Part shown: piece after piece, positions 7,770-16,736 of the stretch | Layout of the letters: the number at the start of each line of letters is the position of its first letter | Position numbering within the stretch: the stretch's first letter is position 1 | Assembly: GCA_964624795.1 (NCBI GenBank) | Contig: CAZUZS010000054.1 | Span: 1 to 35,540, forward strand | DNA length: 35,540 bases | DNA from: CAZUZS01 sp964624795 | Lineage (GTDB): Bacteria > Calditrichota > Calditrichia > RBG-13-44-9 | Reading direction: 5' to 3' | Position numbers and translations under genes: made by a program | The notes under the pieces: model-generated | What the model was told of the DNA's origin: nothing | Seen by the model: the letters and a program-made list of their open reading frames with translations, nothing else | The model's database searches: none

Positions 7770-10700
7770 TTATTTAATGACTGCGAATTTTCCAATTTTC
7801 TCGCCAACACCCGGCGCATCTACATGGAAAATATACACGCCGTAGGCAATCTCCTGGCCATTCTTGTTCAACATATCCCAGGATTCCTGGCCATCGTCGA
7901 TGCTGCTTTTGTGCTCCACAATATTGACAAGGTAGCCTCGCAACGTGTAAATGCGAATGGTGCACTCCTTCGGTAAATGAATGAAATCGAGCTTGTGCTC
8001 GCCCCTGCCAAAACGGAACGGTGATTTTTCCTCCCAGGAAGCAGCTACCACGTAGGGATTGGGAACTACCGCAATCTGATCCAGGTTGGCCCGGGCCGTT
8101 TGAGCATCGTAGCCCTGTCCGCGAACCTTGAATGTAATCTTGTCGCCGGTCTGAAATGGCTTTTTGGTCGCGATGCGAAAGATGTCGCCCGGTGCCGGCG
8201 GAATTTGTTTCGTCTGTGAGGAATCGGCTTCAAAGAACAGCCGCCAGGTCGTTTTCAGGTGAAAATAATTATTCGTAATTGGACGGGGATCGTCGACCCA
8301 GAGCAGAATCTCCTCCATTTTCGTCCGGTCGTCTCCCGGAAAATAAGGCGTTAGAGTAGAATCCTTATACTCATCTACCTCTTCCCGAAAAGCAAACTTT
8401 GACGGCATATCTGCAGTGACATTAAAGACCGTGAATTTGGTTGGATAGTCCGCCCAGATGGTTCCGTAAAGATTTCTATTGTCTGCGCTGTCCGAGTACT
8501 GATCCGTAAACATAATCTCATAATCCGCGGGATAGCTGATGTTCAAATTTAAGGGATCATTTGCATTTTGACGGCTGTATCGCTCATCAAAATTGACCCG
8601 CCACCTGTAGTTGGTGCTGCTCACCAGCCATCCGGTATTGTCGCGATCAAGATCGACCGCATCGTTCGTGATGTCCACGATAAAGCCATCGATCAGCGGA
8701 GACTGCGACTTGTCGCTTATCCAGATTGTATCCGTGCGCATCGTCTTTTGTCCGGCAGTGCTGTCGTAAATCACGTAAAAAGAGCTTCCCACATTATGGA
8801 AATATGAAGTATCGCCGAATTCGACGGTGTAATAACGGTCATTTTCTACCGAGTCCGGAATCAAAAATTGTACCTCAGCATCCCCGGTTCCAGTGGTCTG
8901 GCGAATAAAATCGCCTTCCCTGATTTCCGGTGAAATATATCCGGCGGCCGGAGCACGCGGCACAACAACGGCCGTATTTATATCGACTGTGATGTTCCCT
9001 GCAATATCCTTGGCTATCTTGCTGGTGCATTCCGCGGGGGTTAATCCCACAAGCTGTCCCAAGTTGCTGGTGTCCACCTCTACCAACCCGTGATCGTAGG
9101 AAACCACCGCATAATAATAAGTTTGACCATTTTTTACGTCGGTATCGACATAATAATGAGTGAGCCCGGTATTTTCGCCTAAATTGAAATGCGCGCCGTT
9201 GACATCGATGGGATGGAGTCCTTTCCACTCATTATTCAGATCGAACTGGGCGATCGGCTTGCGAAAGGTAAGCCTTCCATACGCGTCGGTAATCAAACGG
9301 GTTTCCAGGAATTCCGGCTCCGTGCTGCGATAAATGCGATAGCCCTCAAAATCGAATTCCTGGAGAAACGGGTCCCAGGATCGCTCAGCCCGGTCGTCCC
9401 ACACCAGAATGACCCTGTTATTTCCCGGAATGGCGGCTTTGAGCCGCGGTTTTTCCGGTGGCTTGGCGAACCGGTAATCAGCATTGTAAATTTGTTGAAT
9501 GGTTTTCTTGGTAAGGACCAGGTCTTCTTTGTTATCGCCAAACAGCAACGCCATCGAATAATTCTCGGTCTGTCCCGCCGAAAGCGGAAATGGTCCTGAT
9601 GAAAAGAACATTCCCAGGTTTGCAGTAACCTGCTGGGCATGTGGCGGCGGCGCAGAGCGAAATACCCCCCAATTCTGCTGCTCATTCCATAATTCATATG
9701 TATGAACGGGAAAAATCCGGAAACCGGTTAGACCTATCTGATCAGATTCATCTTTGTCCAGGTAATCATAATTCGGCTCCCCGGGAGTCGGCCGCCCGTC
9801 AGCCTCGCCAATATCCGGTCCCGGATACCCGAAATCGTTGGGGCTCAGGCCATCCTCGCCGACATCATCATTCAGAGGCTCGCCTTCATCCCACTGCCCA
9901 TTGCCATCCGCATCAGTGTAAACGTGCCAATCCATATCTTCATCTCCCGTCCACCAATAGCCTTCCAGATATGGCGTGCGATCCTGAATTCGGGATCCGA
10001 AATAATTCTCATACCGGGTCAAATCATAATTCGAACTGGCATAGGAAAGAATCGATTCCTGCCCCTGGATAAGATTGCCGGGGCCTCCATCCCGTCGCTC
10101 ATCTGTAATCCCGTCTTCATCGTTATCCGAACCGTCGTCGGGAATTCCGGGACTTTCCAGGAATGCAAACCCGGCTACACCTACCGGGGACCACGGGCCC
10201 AGGCTGCCGCTGCCCATATTGTTTGAATCCCATGCCCAGGCGATATCCAGAAATGTGTCGTAATCTCCGGTATCGTCCGAAGAATCGTCGGTGCCACCTA
10301 CTCCCCAATCGATATAGAAACAATAGTAAGTGCTATCGTAATTATATTTGCCCTCGTTGGTGATAAAATACAGGGCAAAAATGACATCTTCCGCCAGAAC
10401 CTGCGACCACTGGAAATAACGGGCGGCAACTTCCAGCCCCATTCCACGGCGGTCGGGATTGGCTGGATCAGGTGTAAAATCCCATTCTTCATCCGGGTCA
10501 TCATCAAAAACAAAGTAGGTTTCCACATCGGCATTGCGCACCCCTTTCCCAAACCATCCATTCCAATAAACAATATCATCAACCAGGCCGTTGTTATCAT
10601 CATCGAAATCGTTTCTAACCTCGTTGGGATTCACCCAGCCATCCGGTTTGTCCGGCCAGTAATCCGGCCAGGTGGACACATCGGTGCTGATGGCCGGCTT

Positions 10701-11090
10701 GTCGCCTTCCATATTAAAATAGCCTGGCAGCGGAGCCCACCCCCACAATTCCTGGTTGGGCCCTTTGTCCACAAATTCCCGGTACTGGGTTTCCATGGGA
10801 TAAATGACATTGCCCTTGTTATCGATTGCCCGTCCTTGCACAACCAGCGCCACGCCATCCACATACTGATGCCCGGTTCCTTTCGGCCACTCCCCGGAAG
10901 GCGAATCGGGCCAATGGGCAATTTCGCCCCAGTTGATGTAAACCGTTCGCACCAGATTTCCATCCATTATTCCCATCCGCCGCAGGGTTTCATTCCCTAC
11001 ATTGGGATCCGGTTCGCGTTGGGCAAACAAGGCTGTGACGAGCAAGAGGAACAGCAACAATAGAGTCGGGATGTTTCTATTATTTCTCAT
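7770..11090 (-). CDS. Large secreted protein of TonB-receptor/PorV triad
   Basis: An 1106-residue protein with a Sec signal peptide (about 1-24, ending LFAQ). The N-terminal half (30-520) is acidic and Trp-rich and holds several D-x-D/N-x-D-G calcium-loop-like segments: DFDDDNNGLVDD (161-172), DNDEDGITDE (323-332), TDADGNGQWDEG (392-403). Residues about 545-670 look like a fibronectin-III-type domain (VILVWDDRAE, YYYAVVSYDHG). The last 100 residues carry VVPNPYVVAASWE, CTIRIYTLRGYLV, and AYGVYIFHVDAPG ending KIGKFAVIK, a FlgD-like or variant T9SS C-terminal domain without the NYPNPFNP motif. It is encoded 15 bp after the TonB receptor and 15 bp before the PorV-like gene. I do not know a named function. 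Its position matches that of SusD-like surface proteins in Bacteroidetes, so a surface glycan-binding partner of the receptor is a reasonable hypothesis. Confidence 0.85.
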   Translation of the reverse strand: MRNNRNIPTLLLLFLLLVTALFAQREPDPNVGNETLRRMGIMDGNLVRTVYINWGEIAHWPDSPSGEWPKGTGHQYVDGVALVVQGRAIDNKGNVIYPMETQYREFVDKGPNQELWGWAPLPGYFNMEGDKPAISTDVSTWPDYWPDKPDGWVNPNEVRNDFDDDNNGLVDDIVYWNGWFGKGVRNADVETYFVFDDDPDEEWDFTPDPANPDRRGMGLEVAARYFQWSQVLAEDVIFALYFITNEGKYNYDSTYYCFYIDWGVGGTDDSSDDTGDYDTFLDIAWAWDSNNMGSGSLGPWSPVGVAGFAFLESPGIPDDGSDNDEDGITDERRDGGPGNLIQGQESILSYASSNYDLTRYENYFGSRIQDRTPYLEGYWWTGDEDMDWHVYTDADGNGQWDEGEPLNDDVGEDGLSPNDFGYPGPDIGEADGRPTPGEPNYDYLDKDESDQIGLTGFRIFPVHTYELWNEQQNWGVFRSAPPPHAQQVTANLGMFFSSGPFPLSAGQTENYSMALLFGDNKEDLVLTKKTIQQIYNADYRFAKPPEKPRLKAAIPGNNRVILVWDDRAERSWDPFLQEFDFEGYRIYRSTEPEFLETRLITDAYGRLTFRKPIAQFDLNNEWKGLHPIDVNGAHFNLGENTGLTHYYVDTDVKNGQTYYYAVVSYDHGLVEVDTSNLGQLVGLTPAECTSKIAKDIAGNITVDINTAVVVPRAPAAGYISPEIREGDFIRQTTGTGDAEVQFLIPDSVENDRYYTVEFGDTSYFHNVGSSFYVIYDSTAGQKTMRTDTIWISDKSQSPLIDGFIVDITNDAVDLDRDNTGWLVSSTNYRWRVNFDERYSRQNANDPLNLNISYPADYEIMFTDQYSDSADNRNLYGTIWADYPTKFTVFNVTADMPSKFAFREEVDEYKDSTLTPYFPGDDRTKMEEILLWVDDPRPITNNYFHLKTTWRLFFEADSSQTKQIPPAPGDIFRIATKKPFQTGDKITFKVRGQGYDAQTARANLDQIAVVPNPYVVAASWEEKSPFRFGRGEHKLDFIHLPKECTIRIYTLRGYLVNIVEHKSSIDDGQESWDMLNKNGQEIAYGVYIFHVDAPGVGEKIGKFAVIK

Positions 11091-11105
11091 ATCATAACCT
11101 GTCTT

Positions 11106-13808
11106 TTAGAATTTGAGCTCCAGTCCCAACTGGACACGTCGGGGTTCCGAATAGTAATCGGGACGCGTAAAATACTGGTCCAGCGTATTGAGCCCCCGGG
11201 GACGCAGCCCGCCAACATAAAGCGGCGCCAGCGTGTAACCGGCACGCCCGGTGTCCGAAAAAATGTCCTGTTCATTTAATCGATCAAACAGGTTGAACAC
11301 CCTTACAAAAAACGAATAATTAGCCCCGTACCACTTGAAATCTTTATACAAATACATATCTACGCTGAATATATTGGGCCGTCTTCCGCTGTTCTCGAAT
11401 GCCGTCTGAAAATTTTGAAAGGTTGGGGTATACGGCAGCCCGGTTCCAAACCGTCCGATAAAACTTGCCGCGTAACTCCCGGGTTTGCCCAGGGTTATTG
11501 TCGCATTAATCTGATGGCGCCGGTCCCAGTCCAGCGGAACAAGCTGCTTTTCTGTTTGTTTGGGCGGATCTGTTTGCGCATCCAGAAACGCATTATTCGG
11601 ATCGGAAGCGTTTCCTTTTGCGATCTGATAAGTGTAATCTATGCTGGCGCTTATTCCGTCCGAATACCGTTTTTCGAATTCAAATGTAACACCTTTGACA
11701 AAGCCGTAATCGCGGTTGATATACCGCGCATATTTGATCCCCTGCACTGTCTCCAGCACCTGGGTGCCCAACAAATTCCGAATATCTTTATAGTAGGCCG
11801 TAACGGAAATGCCAAAATTGGCAGCAAGCTCCTGCTGCAAACCCATTTCATATATGACCGTCTTCTGCGGTTTCAGCTCGGCATTTCCGATAGTATTAAG
11901 AAGGGACTGCGGCGGCGGAGAAGGTGTGCTTTGCAATGGGTATATTTCGAATTCGGGATTGGTGTAGAGATATGAAAAATTTGGTGTTTGGAAAAAGTGG
12001 CCGTAGGATACGTGAATATTACCCTTCTCTGAAACGGGATATGCAATTCCCGCACGCGGACTCAACTGCATCGTCTTTTCCGCGCTGCGATCCGCGGAGG
12101 TCGTGGGTCTGGTGAAATCCAGGGGCACCCCGGCATCGGGGTTGAAATAGTCAAAACGCAAACCGGCATTTACCACCATATATTCAAACTCCATTTTATC
12201 CTGAATATAGGCAGCAAATTCAGTCGGAAAATGTAAATAACTATTGTTATTAAAAGCGGAGGACGGCGGCATCCGGCTGGGATACTCGGGTACGACTTCG
12301 AATTCATGCATCCACAACCGGTGCAGCTTGAATTCCATTCCCGCTTTTATTTGATGCTGGTTAGTCACCTGACTGGTGATATCCGGTTTAATGAGATGCG
12401 TGGCGGTGCTGCGATAAAATCGCCACATTTCCTGGCCGCCGCTTAAAAACGCATTGGTTCCCACATCCTGCAGGCGGATTACCGGGGCATATTCATTGCT
12501 GTATAAATCTTCAAATACATATTGCTCGTACTCAGTATAGAAATAGGAATATCGAACATCGAGGAAGGTTCGGGCACCAAAAACATGATTCCACAATGCG
12601 GCCGAGGTCAGGCCCCACTGGTGCCGCTGGTAATTTCCATCCGGATTAAGCCGGAACTGGTGATCATACTCGCGCCAATCACGCACCTGGAAGAGCCCCT
12701 CGACATTGATTTTGTCCCGGTTGGTCGGCAGGTAGGTCAGTTTTAAATTCCCCGTGTAGCGAGTAGAATTGTTCATTGGGACCGCATCCGCTTCATTGAT
12801 AAGTTTCTGTGCCAACGCTTCGCTGAAGCTGTAAATCCGGCCATTACTCTGCACTATCCAGCCCTGGGGATTATCACTGCTTAAAAAGTCGGAGTGATCG
12901 GACGGAACAAAGACCTTTTTGCCGTAAATAAAACCATCTTCCTTCTGGAACCGTCCACTTGCGAAAAAGCTGAACTTATTGCCCAAAAGGGGAACCGGTC
13001 CGCTCAGGGTACCCTGGAAATTCATAATCGGATTTATTTTGTCGATATTCCAGAAAATATTATCATGGGCACTCACAAAGTCGCCTGAGTAGAGGGAACC
13101 GCTTCCCGCATACCGGCTTGCTCCTTCCTTTGTAACTATATTTACCACGCCGGACATGGCCTGGCCATATTCGGCATTGAAAGTGCCGCTTATAACCGTG
13201 AGCTCCTGTATAGAATTATTCTCGACCTCCAGTGCATAGGTGCCGGAGTAGACATCGTTTACCGGGATACCATCCAGCATATAGGCCACCTCGCCCACAC
13301 GCCCCCCGCGGAAATGCCCTTCTACTACCCCAGCCTGCAGATTCACAATATCCGAAAAATTCTCCACGGGAATATTTTCGATCACATCGCGGCCAATTGT
13401 GGATTCGGTTGAAGTAAGGTCCTTCTTAACCAGCGGCCGCACCGCCGTCACCTCAATCGTTTCCCCTAGTTCAAGCGATGTTTCCTGCAGATTGAAATCG
13501 ACACGGGTCGTTTTGTCGGAACTCACACGGACCTCGCTCATCACCACATCTTTATACCCAATCATGGTCGTCTGCACCGTATAAATTCCCGGCGGAAGTC
13601 CCAGGATGATGAAGGTACCATCCAGATCGGTGGCGGCACCGAAAACCGTATTTTCCACCAGGATATTAACTCCCGGCAGCGGCTCGCCGCTTGAAGCATC
13701 CACCACCCTGCCGGCAATTTTACCGGTGGTTCCGGCAAAAAGCAACGCTTGAAAACACGGTAGCAACATCAACAATAAAATAAAACGCGATCTGAGAAAG
13801 TGGCTCAT
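11106..13808 (-). CDS. TonB-dependent receptor with carboxypeptidase-regulatory-like domain
   Basis: A 900-residue outer-membrane transporter. Residues 1-26 are a signal peptide; 28-108 form the CarboxypepD-reg-like Ig domain (GKIAGRVVDASSGEPLPGVN, ATDLDGTF, GLPPGIYTV, MIGYK); 118-232 form the plug (IEVTAVRPLV, VAYMLDGIPVND, FNAEYGQAMSGVVNIVTKEG); the rest is a 22-strand-type barrel ending in the aromatic residue of LGLELKF. The Shine-Dalgarno AAGGGGG is six bases before the ATG. It heads the receptor/secreted-protein/PorV row and lies upstream of the ABC importer and GH130 genes. It probably moves a glycan fragment across the outer membrane using TonB energy. It differs from a Bacteroidetes SusC in having no SusD gene next to it. 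Confidence 0.94.
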   Translation of the reverse strand: MSHFLRSRFILLLMLLPCFQALLFAGTTGKIAGRVVDASSGEPLPGVNILVENTVFGAATDLDGTFIILGLPPGIYTVQTTMIGYKDVVMSEVRVSSDKTTRVDFNLQETSLELGETIEVTAVRPLVKKDLTSTESTIGRDVIENIPVENFSDIVNLQAGVVEGHFRGGRVGEVAYMLDGIPVNDVYSGTYALEVENNSIQELTVISGTFNAEYGQAMSGVVNIVTKEGASRYAGSGSLYSGDFVSAHDNIFWNIDKINPIMNFQGTLSGPVPLLGNKFSFFASGRFQKEDGFIYGKKVFVPSDHSDFLSSDNPQGWIVQSNGRIYSFSEALAQKLINEADAVPMNNSTRYTGNLKLTYLPTNRDKINVEGLFQVRDWREYDHQFRLNPDGNYQRHQWGLTSAALWNHVFGARTFLDVRYSYFYTEYEQYVFEDLYSNEYAPVIRLQDVGTNAFLSGGQEMWRFYRSTATHLIKPDITSQVTNQHQIKAGMEFKLHRLWMHEFEVVPEYPSRMPPSSAFNNNSYLHFPTEFAAYIQDKMEFEYMVVNAGLRFDYFNPDAGVPLDFTRPTTSADRSAEKTMQLSPRAGIAYPVSEKGNIHVSYGHFFQTPNFSYLYTNPEFEIYPLQSTPSPPPQSLLNTIGNAELKPQKTVIYEMGLQQELAANFGISVTAYYKDIRNLLGTQVLETVQGIKYARYINRDYGFVKGVTFEFEKRYSDGISASIDYTYQIAKGNASDPNNAFLDAQTDPPKQTEKQLVPLDWDRRHQINATITLGKPGSYAASFIGRFGTGLPYTPTFQNFQTAFENSGRRPNIFSVDMYLYKDFKWYGANYSFFVRVFNLFDRLNEQDIFSDTGRAGYTLAPLYVGGLRPRGLNTLDQYFTRPDYYSEPRRVQLGLELKF

Positions 13809-14139
13809 ATAAAGCCCCCTTGGAATAGAATCATCTAATATGCAATTCGATAACTGATCCCCTCAAAATTAGGCTCTCATAACATCAGTTATGGTTCTCC
13901 ATCCCTCGCTGAGTAGGGGTGGATTTGCAGACTCCCTCACAACCAGAGAGACTTTGCCCACTACCACCTGAACGATGTTTTCCGAATCCTGAGTGAAGAG
14001 CTGCACCAGACTTGCTCCTTCGGCCGCATCCGGAATCAACATCTAATTTTGTAATTGCCTGCATCCAACCGGCGCTCCCTGCGATCTACAGAGAACGCCG
14101 ATTAGAGTTCACAACCTAAAATACTAAGGTACTGAGGGA
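13809..14139. other. Intergenic gap upstream of the TonB receptor
   Basis: These 331 bp hold the Shine-Dalgarno of the receptor gene at the left end, an imperfect hairpin TCCATCCCT/AGGGGTGGA near 13901-13923, and the stem-loop at 14070-14100. A 57-codon minus-strand frame (13869-14042) is open but has no ribosome site or recognisable product. I could not identify a convincing promoter, and no copy of the LacI operator found at 17785 is present. Confidence 0.5.
14070..14100 (-). terminator. Possible stem-loop after the duplicated cargo gene
   Basis: CGGCG (14070-14074) pairs with CGCCG (14096-14100), with further broken pairing towards a nine-base loop, about 40 bases past the stop of the T9SS cargo gene. 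It has no T-run behind it on the minus strand, so termination is uncertain. Confidence 0.3.
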
Positions 14140-16677
14140 TTATTTCATCAAAATCATTTTCCGGGTGATAAGTGCATTTTTGCCCCGGAGCTGGTATAGA
14201 TAGACACCAGTGGCTACCTGCCGGCCGGAATCGTCTTTTCCGTTCCATAGAACCTGGTAGGTTCCTGCCGGAAGCACATCGCTTACCAGGCTTCGCACTT
14301 TTTGCCCTAACATATTATAGACATTCAGCTCCACCTTGCCCCTCTCCGGAACCAGGTATTCAATGATAGTCTCCGGATTGAAAGGATTGGGGTAATTCTG
14401 AAGCAAATTAAAATCATTTGTCAGAATGCTGATTGGTGAAGCCGGATCTTCTATCGAAACCACTACATCCGTTGGTTCGATAGTGAAGTCATCGTACCAG
14501 GCATATCCTGTGGGGAAGTTATTGAAGCGGGCACGAATACTGATCCCGGTAGCATCGGTCGGTGATTTGGAAACCACTATGTAGTGTGTCCAGCCGGTCG
14601 CTGCATCACGCTGATCCACATAGAAAAACTGATCTCCACCTGTCAAATCCCAGGAGTGCAGAATATCACCAATGTGGTAGAAGAAACAGACGCCCAAACG
14701 ACTGTCTACATATTCCGGAGTCGCACTGCTCGCCAGCCAGCCGGCATCCGTATTCACGCTGTCGGTCTTCACCCATACCCCTAACTTATACCACGTCTCC
14801 GGCTGTGCCGCTACCGGCTCACTGTAATACACCATCTCATCCGATTCGTTGTCCTTCTCATACAACAAGATGCCGTAATTGCCGCCGTGCACCGTATCCG
14901 TTACCAATGATGCAAAGTTCGGCATCGATGAATCCGTCCAATACATCCACCCGACCGGCGTCTCAGCATCTCCGCTGAAAATACCCATCGACCACGGATC
15001 CGTCCCGCAATCAATGTTGTCGAACCATACCGTGCCGGTCGCATTCATCTCCATTACCGCATACGCATAAACCTCATCCGGCTCGCTGCTTACCAGCAAG
15101 GCACCGGTATATTTCGTCCAATCCGTACTCCCCGCCGTCTGATCCAATGCAACAAACTGCTCTCCGATCAGTGAACCGCCCGAATAGAACCGATACCATA
15201 CCCCGATCATTCCATCCTGACCGGAGGGGCTGGTGTTCACCCCGCTCGTTTTGGCATAAAAACTCAGGGTGTAGAGCACATTGCCGGCTGCATTGTTCCA
15301 ATACAAATCCGCATTGTTCACGCTCTTCCAACCAACCGCATCGGTAGCTGCCGAACTCTTCACCACTTTGAATGAACGGTAGCTGGGTACGTCTACTCCC
15401 GCCGGTGCCCACGGATTCGGAGCCGCCTCATCATCCGCCCATGTCGCCTGCGCACCACCCAAACCATCATTATACTTCTCCCAAAATGACGGCGCATATT
15501 CCTCAAAATCGCCGTTGGTGAGGATGTTGGGCATTACATCCAACTCTTCGATAGTGAAGTCATCGTACCAGGCATATCCTGTGGGGAAGTTATTGAAGCG
15601 GGCACGAATACTGATCCCGGTAGCATCGGTCGGTGATTTGGAAACCACTATGTAGTGTGTCCAGCCGGTCGCTGCATCACGCTGATCCACATAGAAAAAC
15701 TGATCTCCACCTGTCAAATCCCAGGAGTGCAGAATATCACCAATGTGGTAGAAGAAACAGACGCCCAAACGACTGTCTACATATTCCGGAGTCGCACTGC
15801 TCGCCAGCCAGCCGGCATCCGTATTCACGCTGTCGGTCTTCACCCATACCCCTAACTTATACCACGTCTCCGGCTGTGCCGCTACCGGCTCACTGTAATA
15901 CACCATCTCATCCGATTCGTTGTCCTTCTCATACAACAAGATGCCGTAATTGCCGCCGTGCACCGTATCCGTTACCAATGATGCAAAGTTCGGCATCGAT
16001 GAATCCGTCCAATACATCCACCCGACCGGCGTCTCAGCATCTCCGCTGAAAATACCCATCGACCACGGATCCGTCCCGCAATCAATGTTGTCGAACCATA
16101 CCGTGCCGGTCGCATTCATCTCCATTACCGCATACGCATAAACCTCATCCGGCTCGCTGCTTACCAGCAAGGCACCGGTATATTTCGTCCAATCCGTACT
16201 CCCCGCCGTCTGATCCAATGCAACAAACTGCTCTCCGATCAGTGAACCGCCCGAATAGAACCGATACCATACCCCGATCATTCCATCCTGACCGGAGGGG
16301 CTGGTGTTCACCCCGCTCGTTTTGGCATAAAAACTCAGGGTGTAGAGCACATTGCCGGCTGCATTGTTCCAATACAAATCCGCATTGTTCACGCTCTTCC
16401 AACCAACCGCATCGGTAGCTGCCGAACTCTTCACCACTTTGAATGAACGGTAGCTGGGTACGTCTACTCCCGCCGGTGCCCACGGATTCGGAGCCGCCTC
16501 ATCATCCGCCCATGTCGCCTGCGCACCACCCAAACCATCATTATACTTCTCCCAAAATGACGGCGCATATTCCTCAAAATCGCCGTTGGGAAGCATGTTG
16601 GTTTGCGCAGTTAGTGCTCCAATCAGAAAAAAGCTTAAAACCAACCAAGCCACAGAGAAGTAGATATTCCTTCTCAT
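14140..16677 (-). CDS. T9SS-secreted protein with duplicated carbohydrate-binding-like modules
   Basis: An 845-residue protein: signal peptide (1-25, ending ALTAQ), two identical units (about 30-377 and 387-734), and a T9SS type A C-terminal domain (about 745-845: LLQNYPNPFNPET, VYNMLGQKVR, ATGVYLYQLRG, ending KMILMK). Each unit contains two beta-sandwich-like modules, one opening with NGDFEEYAPSFWEKYN and closing with WFDNIDCGTDPW, the other with FSGDAETPVGWMYW and closing with AWYDDFTIE. Such NGDFE...WFDN/WYDDF patterns are typical of CBM4/9-like sugar-binding modules. The protein should be exported and attached to the cell surface, where it may bind the locus's polysaccharide; binding is inference. 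The ATG is preceded by AAGGAGG at five bases, a strong ribosome site. It follows the LacI gene by 59 bp and may be co-transcribed with it. Confidence 0.88.
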   Translation of the reverse strand: MRRNIYFSVAWLVLSFFLIGALTAQTNMLPNGDFEEYAPSFWEKYNDGLGGAQATWADDEAAPNPWAPAGVDVPSYRSFKVVKSSAATDAVGWKSVNNADLYWNNAAGNVLYTLSFYAKTSGVNTSPSGQDGMIGVWYRFYSGGSLIGEQFVALDQTAGSTDWTKYTGALLVSSEPDEVYAYAVMEMNATGTVWFDNIDCGTDPWSMGIFSGDAETPVGWMYWTDSSMPNFASLVTDTVHGGNYGILLYEKDNESDEMVYYSEPVAAQPETWYKLGVWVKTDSVNTDAGWLASSATPEYVDSRLGVCFFYHIGDILHSWDLTGGDQFFYVDQRDAATGWTHYIVVSKSPTDATGISIRARFNNFPTGYAWYDDFTIEELDVMPNILTNGDFEEYAPSFWEKYNDGLGGAQATWADDEAAPNPWAPAGVDVPSYRSFKVVKSSAATDAVGWKSVNNADLYWNNAAGNVLYTLSFYAKTSGVNTSPSGQDGMIGVWYRFYSGGSLIGEQFVALDQTAGSTDWTKYTGALLVSSEPDEVYAYAVMEMNATGTVWFDNIDCGTDPWSMGIFSGDAETPVGWMYWTDSSMPNFASLVTDTVHGGNYGILLYEKDNESDEMVYYSEPVAAQPETWYKLGVWVKTDSVNTDAGWLASSATPEYVDSRLGVCFFYHIGDILHSWDLTGGDQFFYVDQRDAATGWTHYIVVSKSPTDATGISIRARFNNFPTGYAWYDDFTIEPTDVVVSIEDPASPISILTNDFNLLQNYPNPFNPETIIEYLVPERGKVELNVYNMLGQKVRSLVSDVLPAGTYQVLWNGKDDSGRQVATGVYLYQLRGKNALITRKMILMK
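14476..15518 (-). repeat. Perfect 1,043-bp direct repeat, copy encoding the C-terminal unit
   Basis: This stretch is identical, base for base as far as I can read it, to 15547-16589, offset by exactly 1,071 bp (357 codons). The copies are separated by a 28-bp spacer. The first differing bases are 14475/15546 on the left and 15519/16590 on the right. Confidence 0.95.
15547..16589 (-). repeat. Perfect 1,043-bp direct repeat, copy encoding the N-terminal unit
   Basis: Second copy of the in-frame duplication, encoding residues about 30-377. No synonymous differences from the other copy were seen, so the duplication is very recent, kept uniform by gene conversion, or an assembly product. Confidence 0.95.
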
Positions 16678-16736
16678 AAAAGCCTCCTTATTTGAATTGA
16701 ACTTCAGTTAGTTAAAAAAAATCACGATTTATCAAA

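Noticed and set aside
13869..14042. 57-codon minus-strand open frame in the gap before the TonB receptor
   Set aside because: It starts with ATG but has no Shine-Dalgarno, no signal or motif, and nothing recognisable; too weak to call a gene.
14476..16589. CRISPR array or mobile element as the reason for the long direct repeat
   Set aside because: The repeat unit is 1,043 bp, entirely coding and in frame, with no short repeat-spacer pattern, no terminal inverted repeats and no transposase.
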